From an uncultured Oleiphilus sp. (GTDB lineage Bacteria; Pseudomonadota; Gammaproteobacteria; Pseudomonadales; Oleiphilaceae), in contig CAJWBE010000011.1 of the NCBI GenBank assembly GCA_913020045.1, forward strand, positions 40,625-104,624: a stretch of DNA of 64,000 nucleotides, given 5' to 3'. Both the position numbers and the translations under genes were made by a program. Of this stretch, positions 56,011 to 64,000 are shown in pieces; within the stretch, counting starts at the first letter, position 1; each line of letters begins with the position of its first letter. Under the pieces are notes generated by a model. It did not search any database. It was not told the origin of the DNA and worked only from the letters and a program-made list of their open reading frames with translations.

Positions 56011-56461
56011 TACGAAAAAGTCCGTACAATATTTCTGCGTTCAAAAAAGAACGGAATCGGGCTAAAAACATTATCGCCCACATTAAGACTAAAAAACGTT
56101 CAAAAAGGTGCTAACAAAACAGGCTATTCGCTTGACGGCAAATAAGTTCGCAATAAGGAGGATATAGGCGTGATGGCCAGTAGGCTCAATAGAGGTGAAG
56201 ACTATTCCCCAGACTATACTCGCTATTTGCTAGGACGCACATCTATTTGACGTTATATTTGTATCCGGTCGAATTGTTCGTTGGTAGCGGACTCAAGAAA
56301 GCAGTGCAGTGCTGGACCGCCCTGCTCTCCTAACGATATTGCGAAAAATCCTTGATCTGACGTTAGACGAGGTTCATTAGCGTTGCACTATTCATGAATA
56401 CAGGTGTAGAACCTTACGCTCTTTGGCGCTCTGCGTATTTGTGGGTGATGTTCGATCACAC
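56011..56461. other. Intergenic region with a possible small gene
   Basis: 451 bp between the CDP-alcohol enzyme gene and selO (both minus strand). It contains a 26-codon plus-strand frame with a consensus ribosome binding site (56155-56250). The first 140 bp probably hold the promoter of the CDP-alcohol genes. Nothing else was recognised. Confidence 0.5.
56170..56250 (+). CDS. Possible 26-residue peptide
   Basis: GTG start at 56170 with AAGGAGG (56155-56161) eight bases upstream, a perfect Shine-Dalgarno. The peptide VMASRLNRGEDYSPDYTRYL plus six residues is Arg/Tyr-rich and hydrophilic. An ATG follows directly at 56173. The strong binding site in otherwise empty DNA is the only evidence. 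Confidence 0.25.
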   Translation: MMASRLNRGEDYSPDYTRYLLGRTSI

Positions 56462-58165
56462 TTAGGACGAACAACTATAGTGAGACACGCCACCGGCATC
56501 AAAAAAGGCTTTCGGCCTTAAACGGTAGTACTTACTCTCAATCTCTGTTCGCTGTTCATCATATGGGGCTGTCAGTACGGTCTGTAATTCGTGAACAACG
56601 CTGTAGTCGCCTTTGGCAGCTTGCTGATAAGCAGGTACTACCAGCCATTCTCGCCAAGTGTATTTGGGATTAATTTGTTTCATCTGCTTCGAGATAGCTT
56701 CATTGCTCAAGTCGTTACTAATAAGACCTTTCCAAGTTTCGAACCACCGCGTCCAACGTTCTTGCTGCTCGTCACTTGGGTCGCTATAGAAACTCTTCTT
56801 CAGCGCTAAGATATCCTCAGGAATACTAGCTAGTTCTCGGAAAAAGATGCTGAAGTCCACGGACGTCTCTATCATCAGCTCTAATAGCTGAGTAAACAGG
56901 TCTGAATTGAAGGTATCCAGCCCGAGCTTAGCTGCCCACATGGCATCCATTTTCTTTTGTATCAAAGGAGTAAAGCCAGAGCGAATTTCGTCCAGTTTTT
57001 CTAAAGCCTGCGAATCTGATAACAGCAACGGTCTTAGGGCAGTACAAAACATATCGAAATTTGCTTGCGCGGCTGCGGGCTGATTAAGAAAGGAAAAGTG
57101 TCTACCGCCGCCTGTCCAGGGTTGAAAAAATGGCTCAAAACGCTCACAAAAACCAAAAGGGCCATAGTCGAGGGTAAATCCGCCCGCTGCGCAATTGTCG
57201 CTGTTGAAGTTGCCTTGGCAATACCCAACGCGCAGCCAGTTTGTCACCAGTGAAGTTAATCGCTCGCGAAACGCTCTCGCAAGCTGAACACACTTAGTGG
57301 CTAATGGCAGGTCATCACTTATGTCACTCTTGTATTCTCGCTCAATCAGATGCAAAACAATCATCTCCAGCTCTTCCATCGCTTTGGGATGTGCATTGCT
57401 TTTTGCTCTTCTGCCAAAGAGTTCCAACTGACCAACACGCAAGAAAGATGGGGCGACTCGCGTTGTAATTGCCGCCGGCGTCGAAACCATCACATTTGGG
57501 TCCATTGTGTCTGATCCCTCTGAGTACCAGGGACGATCTACGGTTTCGGATTTTGAAACATATAAGCTTAATGATCGGGATGTCGGAACTCCCAAAGCAT
57601 GCATGTGTTCTTGCGCCAAAAACTCCCTGACACTTGAGCGCAAAACCGCGCGCCCATCCGCACCACGACAAAAAGGCGTGCGCCCTCCTCCCTTTAACTG
57701 CATTTCCCAACGTTTGCCGTTGATGGTGGCTTCTAGCACAGACATAGCGCGACCATCACCGTAACCGTTACCCGTTCGAAACGGGCACTGTTGGGTGTAT
57801 TCCGTTCCATAAATAGACAAGGCGTATCCAGTCGCCCACCCTACTCTGCTCATAGGGTCTGGTGCTTGAGACAGATCACCAGAGAATAATCTGCGAAAAC
57901 CTTCCGTTTGCGCAAAGCTATCGTCGAATCCCAACTCACGAAAGAAGGTATGGCTGTGAGAAACATATTCAGGCTCTGGAATGGGAGTGGGCTTAACAGG
58001 CACATAGTGGCCAGAAAAGACTTGCCGAGGAGCGAAATCATCACCACTGGACGTCGCATCCGGGTCGCATCTAAGATTATTCATCAACGAGTAGTCGACC
58101 AACTTAGCGAGATCCTCGACCCGAGTAATGGTTTCGGAAGTATTTTTGGTATGCCTGTTAGCCAT
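56462..58165 (-). CDS. selO: Protein adenylyltransferase SelO
   Basis: 567-residue pseudokinase of the SelO/YdiU family, which transfers AMP to Ser, Thr or Tyr of proteins, linked to redox stress. Conserved parts: [39 protein letters not shown] and [20 protein letters not shown] (metal-binding Asp). The chain ends HYSCSS: the C-terminal Cys is where eukaryotic SelO has selenocysteine. The length is larger than the usual 480, with extra segments in the middle. Confidence 0.95.
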   Translation of the reverse strand: MANRHTKNTSETITRVEDLAKLVDYSLMNNLRCDPDATSSGDDFAPRQVFSGHYVPVKPTPIPEPEYVSHSHTFFRELGFDDSFAQTEGFRRLFSGDLSQAPDPMSRVGWATGYALSIYGTEYTQQCPFRTGNGYGDGRAMSVLEATINGKRWEMQLKGGGRTPFCRGADGRAVLRSSVREFLAQEHMHALGVPTSRSLSLYVSKSETVDRPWYSEGSDTMDPNVMVSTPAAITTRVAPSFLRVGQLELFGRRAKSNAHPKAMEELEMIVLHLIEREYKSDISDDLPLATKCVQLARAFRERLTSLVTNWLRVGYCQGNFNSDNCAAGGFTLDYGPFGFCERFEPFFQPWTGGGRHFSFLNQPAAAQANFDMFCTALRPLLLSDSQALEKLDEIRSGFTPLIQKKMDAMWAAKLGLDTFNSDLFTQLLELMIETSVDFSIFFRELASIPEDILALKKSFYSDPSDEQQERWTRWFETWKGLISNDLSNEAISKQMKQINPKYTWREWLVVPAYQQAAKGDYSVVHELQTVLTAPYDEQRTEIESKYYRLRPKAFFDAGGVSHYSCSS

Positions 58166-58344
58166 GCTCGTCCATACACCTGCGGTTAGGTTTAGCGATT
58201 AAAGTTCGACGGCTATTTGAGCACTTTTTGAATTTTTGAACCATAAATTAAATTACAGCTTGAACCCGCTCAATCATCCAAATTGGGCTTATCGTCATCA
58301 CTGGCGCAGAACACAGGTTCAACCGCGATACGCCTCTGCCTGAA

Positions 58345-59175
58345 TTAAATCCCTTTGCTCTGGATAAAGCGACGGCGACCGCGTTCTCCTAGTTTTTCTA
58401 GGGCCGGATAGAGGTAATCAATCATCTGAGGAAAAACACAAACTAACCGTCCTAGTAAACTATCTGAATACGGCACGTAGTATTCAAGCTTTTTATGTTG
58501 CTGCGCTTTTTTGAACGCAAGCACGACATCATTTACAGATAGCGGCGTGCTGATAAAGTTAAGGGCGCTGCCGCCATGCTTTGCTTCAAATTGAAGCATG
58601 GCGGTATCAATGGCGCTCGGGAGTAACATGGAAACATGGACTCTTTGAGCGCGCAGCTCAGACTTAAGTGCGATCAGAAAGCCGCGAAGCCCAAATTTAG
58701 AGGCAGAGTACGCCGCTGCGCCTTTCAATGAGACAACGGCTGCCATTGAGACGGTATTGATAATATGGCCAAAGCCTTGGCGTTCCATAATGCTGGCGCA
58801 GGCATGATTGACGCACATCGCGCTGCGCAAGTTAATGCCCACATCGCGCACTAACGCTGCGCGGTCTGTGTCGATTACGCATCCTGGTGTGACGATACCT
58901 GCATTGACGAAGGCATACGCCAAATCTCCATCGAGTGACTCAATTTCTTGGCATAGCGTTTCCGTGTCAGATGGATCTGAGAGATCGACACTTCTAGTGA
59001 TCGCGCCAGGATATTGGTGTTTCATCTGATCGAGAATGTCGCTATTGATGTCGACCAATATAAGCGTGTAGTTCTGTTGATGAAGCAGCTCAGCGACGCC
59101 TTGCCCGATACCTCCCGCGGCTCCTGTGATCAGCGCATACGCGCCGCAATTTTCTTTGATAAGAGACTTTTTCAT
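58345..59175 (-). CDS. Short-chain dehydrogenase/reductase
   Basis: 276-residue NAD(P)-dependent SDR. Cofactor motif TGAAGGIGQG (18-27), NAG motif VNAGIVTPG, catalytic Ser in NTVSMAAV and Tyr-Lys in YSASKFG. VDIN after the second strand has Asp where NAD-preferring SDRs do. It overlaps the monooxygenase gene by 4 bp, so the pair act together, for example ketone/alcohol interconversion. The C-terminus is basic. Confidence 0.92.
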   Translation of the reverse strand: MKKSLIKENCGAYALITGAAGGIGQGVAELLHQQNYTLILVDINSDILDQMKHQYPGAITRSVDLSDPSDTETLCQEIESLDGDLAYAFVNAGIVTPGCVIDTDRAALVRDVGINLRSAMCVNHACASIMERQGFGHIINTVSMAAVVSLKGAAAYSASKFGLRGFLIALKSELRAQRVHVSMLLPSAIDTAMLQFEAKHGGSALNFISTPLSVNDVVLAFKKAQQHKKLEYYVPYSDSLLGRLVCVFPQMIDYLYPALEKLGERGRRRFIQSKGI

Positions 59176-60560
59176 GATGAGGCCGTAACGGCAGGCTGGT
59201 TGGTTTGGGCTGTCTTGTTTGAAGTGGCCGCCTTATAAAACGATTCGTCTAGGTCTGGCCAATCGAACGTTCGGCGCATTGCTTTCAGGGCTTTCTGATA
59301 AGCATTTGAGTTGGTATAACCAATATGGCGATCTGATTTTACGTAGTTGACTTGCCCACCGAGATCGGGTTCTTGCCCTTCAATATAGCGCTGTATAAGC
59401 GCGGCCTTTTTTGAGTCTTGAATCTGCGTTTCTATTGTTTTAGCGATTAAATAAGCCATATCGTCAAACAGTTTGTATGCGCCGCCATTTGTTTCTACAA
59501 AGCCGTTTACAAACAGGCTTGGATGATCTGAGTTAAATATCTTCATGAATGTTTGAGGACGACCGCCTTTCCATTCGAAGAATTGGTCCGCTAAATAAGG
59601 CACTTTCCACTGGTACCCAGTCGCCATGATGATTTTGTCCACCTCGACAGAGCGACGGTCGACAAAGTGAACGGTGTTTCCCTCTAGACGCTGTATATCT
59701 GGCATAGCCTTGATGTCCCCATGCTGCAAATAATGCAATAGCTGGGTATTCAATATTGGATGACTGGATAACACTTTATGATCGGGCTTTTGCAGGCCTA
59801 AACGCCTCAAGTCGCCATTCAGCATTCGAAGCATGCCGCCAAATACAAGTTGTTGCAGTTTGGTCGGCATCCAGTCTGATTGCGAGCCAAAGACATCGGA
59901 GGGCATACCAAATAGATGCTTCGGCACAAAATGATAGCCCCTTCGCATGCTGATATAAGCCTCTTTCGCTGAGAATGCGGCATCACAAGCAATATCGACA
60001 CCTGAGTTTCCTGCACCCACCACTAATACGCGCTGCCCAGAAAGGCTTGCTGAATCATGATAATCAACCGAGTGCATGAGTTCGCCATCAAATTTTTCTT
60101 GGCCTTTAAGTGATGGCTGGCTTTTGTGCCAGTTTGTTCCGCTTGCACATACGAGCCAAGAAGACTGGTCGTTAAAAGGTTTCCCGTCGAGGTCTTTGCC
60201 TTTGACGGCCCATACGTCATCCGAGAAGCTAATGTCCGTAATTTCTGTATTAAAATGAATCGAGCTTAACAGGTCGTAATGCAGAGCGAAGTCCTTAATG
60301 TAGGCAAGGATTTGGCCGTTTGACGGGTAGTCAGGGTAATCACTCGGCATCGGATACGCTAAATGGCCGGACATATCCCGAGATGAAATAAAATGTGCCG
60401 AGTTATACATTGGGCTACCAGGGTTAGTAGTATCCCAAATGCCGCCAACATTGGCGTGCTTCTCATAGACTACAAACGGAATGCCAAGGGTCTTAAGTGC
60501 TCTTGCTGTAGCCAAACCTGCTGGGCCTGCACCAATGATTGCTACTTTTTTGATATTCAT
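59172..60560 (-). CDS. Flavin-containing monooxygenase
   Basis: 462 residues with the start at 60560 (GGAG eight bases upstream). Two dinucleotide sites are present: GAGPAG (10-15) for FAD and GAGNSG for NADPH. The FMO identifying sequence is FDGELMHSVDY (FxGxxxHxxxY). Such enzymes oxidise N or S atoms or, in some cases, do Baeyer-Villiger oxidation of ketones. Its coupled SDR neighbour favours a ketone or alcohol substrate. Divergent to a TetR gene with operator-like repeats between. Confidence 0.93.
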   Translation of the reverse strand: MNIKKVAIIGAGPAGLATARALKTLGIPFVVYEKHANVGGIWDTTNPGSPMYNSAHFISSRDMSGHLAYPMPSDYPDYPSNGQILAYIKDFALHYDLLSSIHFNTEITDISFSDDVWAVKGKDLDGKPFNDQSSWLVCASGTNWHKSQPSLKGQEKFDGELMHSVDYHDSASLSGQRVLVVGAGNSGVDIACDAAFSAKEAYISMRRGYHFVPKHLFGMPSDVFGSQSDWMPTKLQQLVFGGMLRMLNGDLRRLGLQKPDHKVLSSHPILNTQLLHYLQHGDIKAMPDIQRLEGNTVHFVDRRSVEVDKIIMATGYQWKVPYLADQFFEWKGGRPQTFMKIFNSDHPSLFVNGFVETNGGAYKLFDDMAYLIAKTIETQIQDSKKAALIQRYIEGQEPDLGGQVNYVKSDRHIGYTNSNAYQKALKAMRRTFDWPDLDESFYKAATSNKTAQTNQPAVTASS

Positions 60561-60602
60561 TTCAACACTCCATTTAAGGGCTAATCGAGAAGGCAAACAA
60601 AA

Positions 60603-60646
60603 AACTGATCAATGCTCGTGTTTTGAAATATGATCAATGATCAGTT
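60603..60646. promoter_or_regulatory. Operator-like repeats between FMO and TetR genes
   Basis: AACTGATCAATG (60603-60614) and its inverted partner CAATGATCAGTT (60635-60646) match at 11 of 12 positions, and TGATCA occurs three times in the stretch. This is a likely binding site of the adjacent TetR regulator for both divergent promoters. Confidence 0.65.
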
Positions 60647-60705
60647 ATGCTTTGTCAATGCTTTAGTTACGGTAAACGAACACAGCCGAATTTTTAGGAG
60701 ACCCA

Positions 60706-61398
60706 ATGTTCGCTCAACAAAATGATGGCAAGCGCATCAAGAAAACCAACGCTAAGGACTCACCATCTATTGAGAGCTGTATCGCCGAAAAGGCGTCTCC
60801 CCTTAGGCGAATTCCGACACAAGCGCGCAGTAAAGCAAAATATGATGCGATTATCGCTACAGCGAAAGAACTAATCGGCGAGCGCGGAAACGATGCCGTG
60901 AGTATGAGAGAAATTGCAAAGCAGGCAGAAGTGCCTATCAGTTCGATATATCAATACTTCCCTGACAAAAACGCGATTCTTGAAGCGATTATGCAGGACC
61001 ACTTTGATTTGATCAGGACTTTCATCAAAGGGTTTGTGGATAGCTGTCATAGCCAACAAGACTTAAAGAACGGCATTGAAGCGGGTATTGACTTGTTTTA
61101 TTCGTCTTTTAAAAAGGATCCCGCCCTCGCTTCGTTATGGGCTGGGTTACAGGCAAATTCAGAACTGAAAGCGCTTGATGCTGAAGACAGCCATATCAAC
61201 GCCGAAATCATTACGCACCGTATAATGGCCATGTCGTCAAAACATAGTCACGATGAGATATACCAAGCCGCTCTATTGCTATTACATACATCAGGCATGA
61301 CAGTCCGCTTAGCGTTGGATATGCCTGATGAAAACGCTAAGAAATTCTTGAATGAATTCATCCAATTAGCCCTGCTGAGGCTCAACGACTTGATGTAA
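60706..61398 (+). CDS. TetR-family regulator
   Basis: 230 residues. An unusual polar N-terminal extension of about 40 residues precedes the HTH (AVSMREIAKQAEVPISSIYQ then YFPDKNAILEAI, about 65-97). The C-terminal ligand domain is helical. Divergent from the FMO-SDR operon and followed by the C-N hydrolase and SDR genes, so it probably represses the whole cluster until its substrate appears. Confidence 0.92.
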   Translation: MFAQQNDGKRIKKTNAKDSPSIESCIAEKASPLRRIPTQARSKAKYDAIIATAKELIGERGNDAVSMREIAKQAEVPISSIYQYFPDKNAILEAIMQDHFDLIRTFIKGFVDSCHSQQDLKNGIEAGIDLFYSSFKKDPALASLWAGLQANSELKALDAEDSHINAEIITHRIMAMSSKHSHDEIYQAALLLLHTSGMTVRLALDMPDENAKKFLNEFIQLALLRLNDLM

Positions 61399-61480
61399 AC
61401 GTTGTGTGACCGGAGTATGCCATCACCCATTTACAACTATCTGATTAGCACAACTGGGCCTGACCGCTGGAGAGAACGCA

Positions 61481-62482
61481 TTGCAGAATAACAAAAGTAA
61501 GACAATCGTTGCTGCAGCGATACAGTTAAATACGCGAATCGGAGATAACGAACACAACCTGAAAGCCAGTGAACGGTTAGCGAACGAAGCGGTAAAAGCC
61601 GGCGCAACCTGGATTGCATTGCCGGAGTTCTTTAATACCGGCATGTGCTGGGATCCTGAGTTGGTTCATGCAATTGAATATGACGATGACCAAACAGCTT
61701 CGTTTCTTCAAAAGTTCTCTCAAAAGAAAGGCGTAGTAGTAGGCGGCTCGTTCATGTGCCGGGTACCAGAAGGGGGCGTGAGAAACCGGTATTTGTGTTT
61801 TGATAGCGGCAAGCTAGTCGGCAAGCACGATAAAGACCTGCCTACCATGTGGGAAAATGCTTTCTACGAAGGTGGAGACAAGTCGGATACGGGAATATTG
61901 GGTGATGTTGATGGGCAGCGTGTTGGTTCAGCGATGTGCTGGGAGTTTATTCGAACGCAAACAGCGAAACGCATGAAAGGAAAAGTAGATGTGGTGATGG
62001 GGGGTTCCTATTGGTGGAGCATGCCAACCAACTGGCCTAAATGGATGGTTGAAAAAACCGAGTCCTACAACCGGGACAACCTACTTAGATGTATCCAAAA
62101 AACGGCTTTATTGATCGGCGCGCCAGTGATTCATGGATCTCATTGCAATACGTTCGCCTGTAAGATGCCAGGCATCCCCTATCCTTTTAACGAGTTCAAC
62201 GGCGAGATCCAAGGCCATGCGATGATTGTCGATGCTCAAGGAAAAATTCTGGCGCATAGAGATAAGCGTGAGGGGGAAGGCTTCGTGACGGCAGAGGTGA
62301 CGCTTGGCAGTGTTGAGACGACAGCAGTAATTCCCGATAGGTTCTGGCTGCGGGACCGCACTCTACTCGCTGCATTTTCTTGGCATCATACGGGTTTTCT
62401 AACCAGGCTGTGGTATCGTCAACACGTCAAGTTTCGAGACACCAATATGCACGTTGACAGTGCCGCAAAGAACAACGCATGA
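61481..62482 (+). CDS. Carbon-nitrogen hydrolase (nitrilase superfamily)
   Basis: 333 residues. The Glu-Lys-Cys triad is intact: E49 (ALPEFF), K118 (HDKDLPTMWE) and C153 (AMCWEFIR). The enzyme hydrolyses a nitrile or an amide; which one is not readable. The C-terminal 60 residues are an extension rich in His, Trp and Arg. TTG start with GGAGAG upstream. It follows the TetR gene and precedes an SDR, in an apparent catabolic cluster. Confidence 0.9.
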   Translation: MQNNKSKTIVAAAIQLNTRIGDNEHNLKASERLANEAVKAGATWIALPEFFNTGMCWDPELVHAIEYDDDQTASFLQKFSQKKGVVVGGSFMCRVPEGGVRNRYLCFDSGKLVGKHDKDLPTMWENAFYEGGDKSDTGILGDVDGQRVGSAMCWEFIRTQTAKRMKGKVDVVMGGSYWWSMPTNWPKWMVEKTESYNRDNLLRCIQKTALLIGAPVIHGSHCNTFACKMPGIPYPFNEFNGEIQGHAMIVDAQGKILAHRDKREGEGFVTAEVTLGSVETTAVIPDRFWLRDRTLLAAFSWHHTGFLTRLWYRQHVKFRDTNMHVDSAAKNNA

Positions 62483-62553
62483 AGTACTGATTAACGAAAA
62501 GTGTATTCAATAATAATTAGCTTAATCCAATTCGATAATGAGCAAATAAACTT

Positions 62554-63399
62554 ATGAAACAGGATTTAAAAGGCAAGGTTGCGGTGATTACTGGCGCTAA
62601 CTCAGGAATCGGTCGAGCAACCGCCCTTGAATTAGCGAGTCGTGGTGCGGAACTCATTTTGGCATGTCGTTCTGAAGAAAAGACGATGCCCGTGATAGAG
62701 GAGATTCGTTCCAAATCTGGAAACAGCAAGGTAAGGTTTCACGAGCTTGACCTCGGTTCACTTGCGCAGGTGCGTGAGTCCGCGACGTCTTTGCTTAAGT
62801 CTGATCGCCCTATCCACTTACTCATTAATAATGCGGGATTGGCGGGTAAGAAAGGAGCGACAAAGGATGGTTTTGAAATCGCGTTTGGTACAAATCATTT
62901 AGGCCACTTCCTTTGGACCAATATCTTGCTTGAACGTGTCATCGAATCCGCGCCAGCACGAATAGTGAATGTCGCGAGCAAGGCTCACTATGGCGCTAAA
63001 TCGATTGATTGGGACGCCCTAACCAAACCGTCCAAAACAGCAACCGGTTTTAGTGAGTACGAAGTGTCTAAGCTGGCGAACATACTCCACGCTAAGTCCT
63101 TAACGAAACGTCTCGAAGGAACAGGTGTCTCTACTTACTCTCTTCATCCAGGCGTTGTCGCGTCCGATGTTTGGCGGCAGGTTCCGTCTGCCATCAGCTG
63201 GGTAATGAAGAAGTTCATGATCAGCTCGGAAGATGGCGCTGCGACATCGCTTTATTGTGCGACAAGCGATGATGTTAGCAAGCACAGCGGAAAATATTAT
63301 GATGAATGTAAAGAAAAAGAGCCAAGCGCACTAGCGCTTGATGATTCGCTAGCAGAAGAGTTATGGCAGCGCAGTGAGAAGTGGACGGCTAGTGCATAA
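62554..63399 (+). CDS. SDR, retinol-dehydrogenase-like
   Basis: 281-residue SDR. TGANSGIGRA (13-22) binds the cofactor; ACRSEEK after the second strand suggests NADP; NNAGLAG and catalytic YEVSKLAN are present. The overall pattern is that of the retinol dehydrogenase/WWOX-like branch, acting on bulky alcohols or aldehydes. 71 bp after the C-N hydrolase gene. Confidence 0.9.
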   Translation: MKQDLKGKVAVITGANSGIGRATALELASRGAELILACRSEEKTMPVIEEIRSKSGNSKVRFHELDLGSLAQVRESATSLLKSDRPIHLLINNAGLAGKKGATKDGFEIAFGTNHLGHFLWTNILLERVIESAPARIVNVASKAHYGAKSIDWDALTKPSKTATGFSEYEVSKLANILHAKSLTKRLEGTGVSTYSLHPGVVASDVWRQVPSAISWVMKKFMISSEDGAATSLYCATSDDVSKHSGKYYDECKEKEPSALALDDSLAEELWQRSEKWTASA

Positions 63400-63632
63400 G
63401 CTAGTGAATGAGAGAGCCATGTTACTCTTGGAGTTCTGAGTTCTGAGTTTTGATTAGTTGGGGTAGTCGGTTGAGAGCGTTTTTTAGCGCGGCAATGCCA
63501 CTACTCTAATTAGTTGGTTTAGTGGTTATATATCGAATGTTAATTCATCACTTAGCCTTGGAAAAAAGCATCTTTTCTTTCTACCCATTGAAAGGTTTCT
63601 GAGCGTTGGCATTTATGCCCTTCGGCTCGGGG

Positions 63633-64000
63633 CTATTGAGCTATCCCATCAATAAGCACGTCAATAATTGCTGCCTGTCGACTTAATCCGGTAACGTCAT
63701 CGTACCCTTCGGTTAAATTTCCATCCAAACGAAGCAATACATAGCCGTGAACTAATGACCAAAGAGCAATGGCCTGCGACTCGACATCTATGGCTTTGTT
63801 TTTTGCGTGTTCGCTTAGAATCGAAGTAAGTTGAGCGTAAATGCTATCCATTGCCAAGGTTAGTTCGTCAGTTTGTTCTCCCTTATATTCCCTTCGCCAA
63901 AGAAGCTTATAACGGTTCGGATAGCTCAGGCCAAACTCCAAAATAGCATTGCTAAAGGAATGGATAGCAGCCTTAAGGTCGTCCGAATCGTTAGGCGTTT
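63633..64000 (-). CDS. TetR-family regulator, C-terminal part
   Basis: The frame enters from the right edge of the window, so the DNA-binding N-terminus and start are outside. The visible 121 residues (TPNDSDDLKAAIHSFSNAIL then EFGLSYPNRYKLLW and ALWSLVHGYVLLRLDGNL) match the ligand-binding domain of TetR proteins of the WHG/TetR_C_33 type. A TTG at 63941 inside it is not a start. It faces the SDR gene across 233 bp. Confidence 0.8.
   Translation of the reverse strand, partial: TPNDSDDLKAAIHSFSNAILEFGLSYPNRYKLLWRREYKGEQTDELTLAMDSIYAQLTSILSEHAKNKAIDVESQAIALWSLVHGYVLLRLDGNLTEGYDDVTGLSRQAAIIDVLIDGIAQ

Noticed and set aside
63425..63460. Short direct repeats (gttctgag, three imperfect copies)
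   Set aside because: Too short and too few to be a CRISPR or functional repeat array; no CRISPR or cas gene was seen in the window.

Overview
The window looks like chromosomal DNA of a marine-type, hydrocarbon-using gammaproteobacterium. Supporting genes are an AlkB alkane hydroxylase with a divergent AraC regulator, a MipA/OmpV outer-membrane protein, a Bat (aerotolerance) operon, thiC under a TPP riboswitch, SelO, ApbC/Mrp and TonB receptor genes. Base composition is moderate and no gene identifies the genus. All calls come from reading the sequence; no database search was run.

Left part (1-30.6 kb), mostly housekeeping and niche genes. A secreted protein and a secreted lipase come first, then promoter, TPP riboswitch and thiC, a LysR regulator, an OmpV-type barrel, an Hpt phosphotransfer protein, tRNA-Arg(CCT), and alkB with its AraC-type regulator. 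Next are an arsS-like radical SAM gene with its partner glycosyltransferase, a DUF2788 protein, a metallo-beta-lactamase-fold protein, a YkgJ-like protein, glyoxalase I and the complete moxR-DUF58-DUF4381-batA-batBC-batD operon. After these come small membrane proteins, a thioesterase and a TonB receptor. At about 26.2 kb two head-to-head genes, a solute-binding protein and an EamA transporter, have both lost their 5' ends at one junction. A CspA protein and an SLC13/TrkA-C permease follow.

Central accessory locus (30.6-51.9 kb). This is the most interesting part. Two taurine/nitrate-type ABC importers, two paralogous GntR/HutC regulators sharing a palindromic operator-like site, an M20 deacylase and an allophanate-hydrolase-like amidase flank a plus-strand operon. 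That operon encodes an AprA-like flavoprotein, an AprB-like 2x[4Fe-4S] ferredoxin, a HEAT-repeat protein, a 7Fe ferredoxin, a DUF971 protein, a YeiH-type exporter, ferredoxin-NADP reductase, an Mrp/ApbC Fe-S carrier and a TauE/SafE exporter. The minus-strand arm also carries SCO1 and a diheme cytochrome c. My reading is import of an organosulfur (perhaps amide-containing) compound, ferredoxin-coupled redox chemistry on it, and export of sulfite or sulfate. The substrate cannot be read from the sequence.

Right part (51.9-64 kb). A 2.24-kb decayed Tn3-family element has 34-bp inverted repeats around a 5'-truncated tyrosine recombinase and a 5'-truncated tnpA. It is followed by a 38-codon lysine-rich gene, a cytidylyltransferase plus CDP-alcohol phosphatidyltransferase pair, SelO, and a catabolic-looking cluster of flavin monooxygenase, two SDRs, a TetR regulator and a C-N hydrolase. 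A second TetR gene runs off the right edge.
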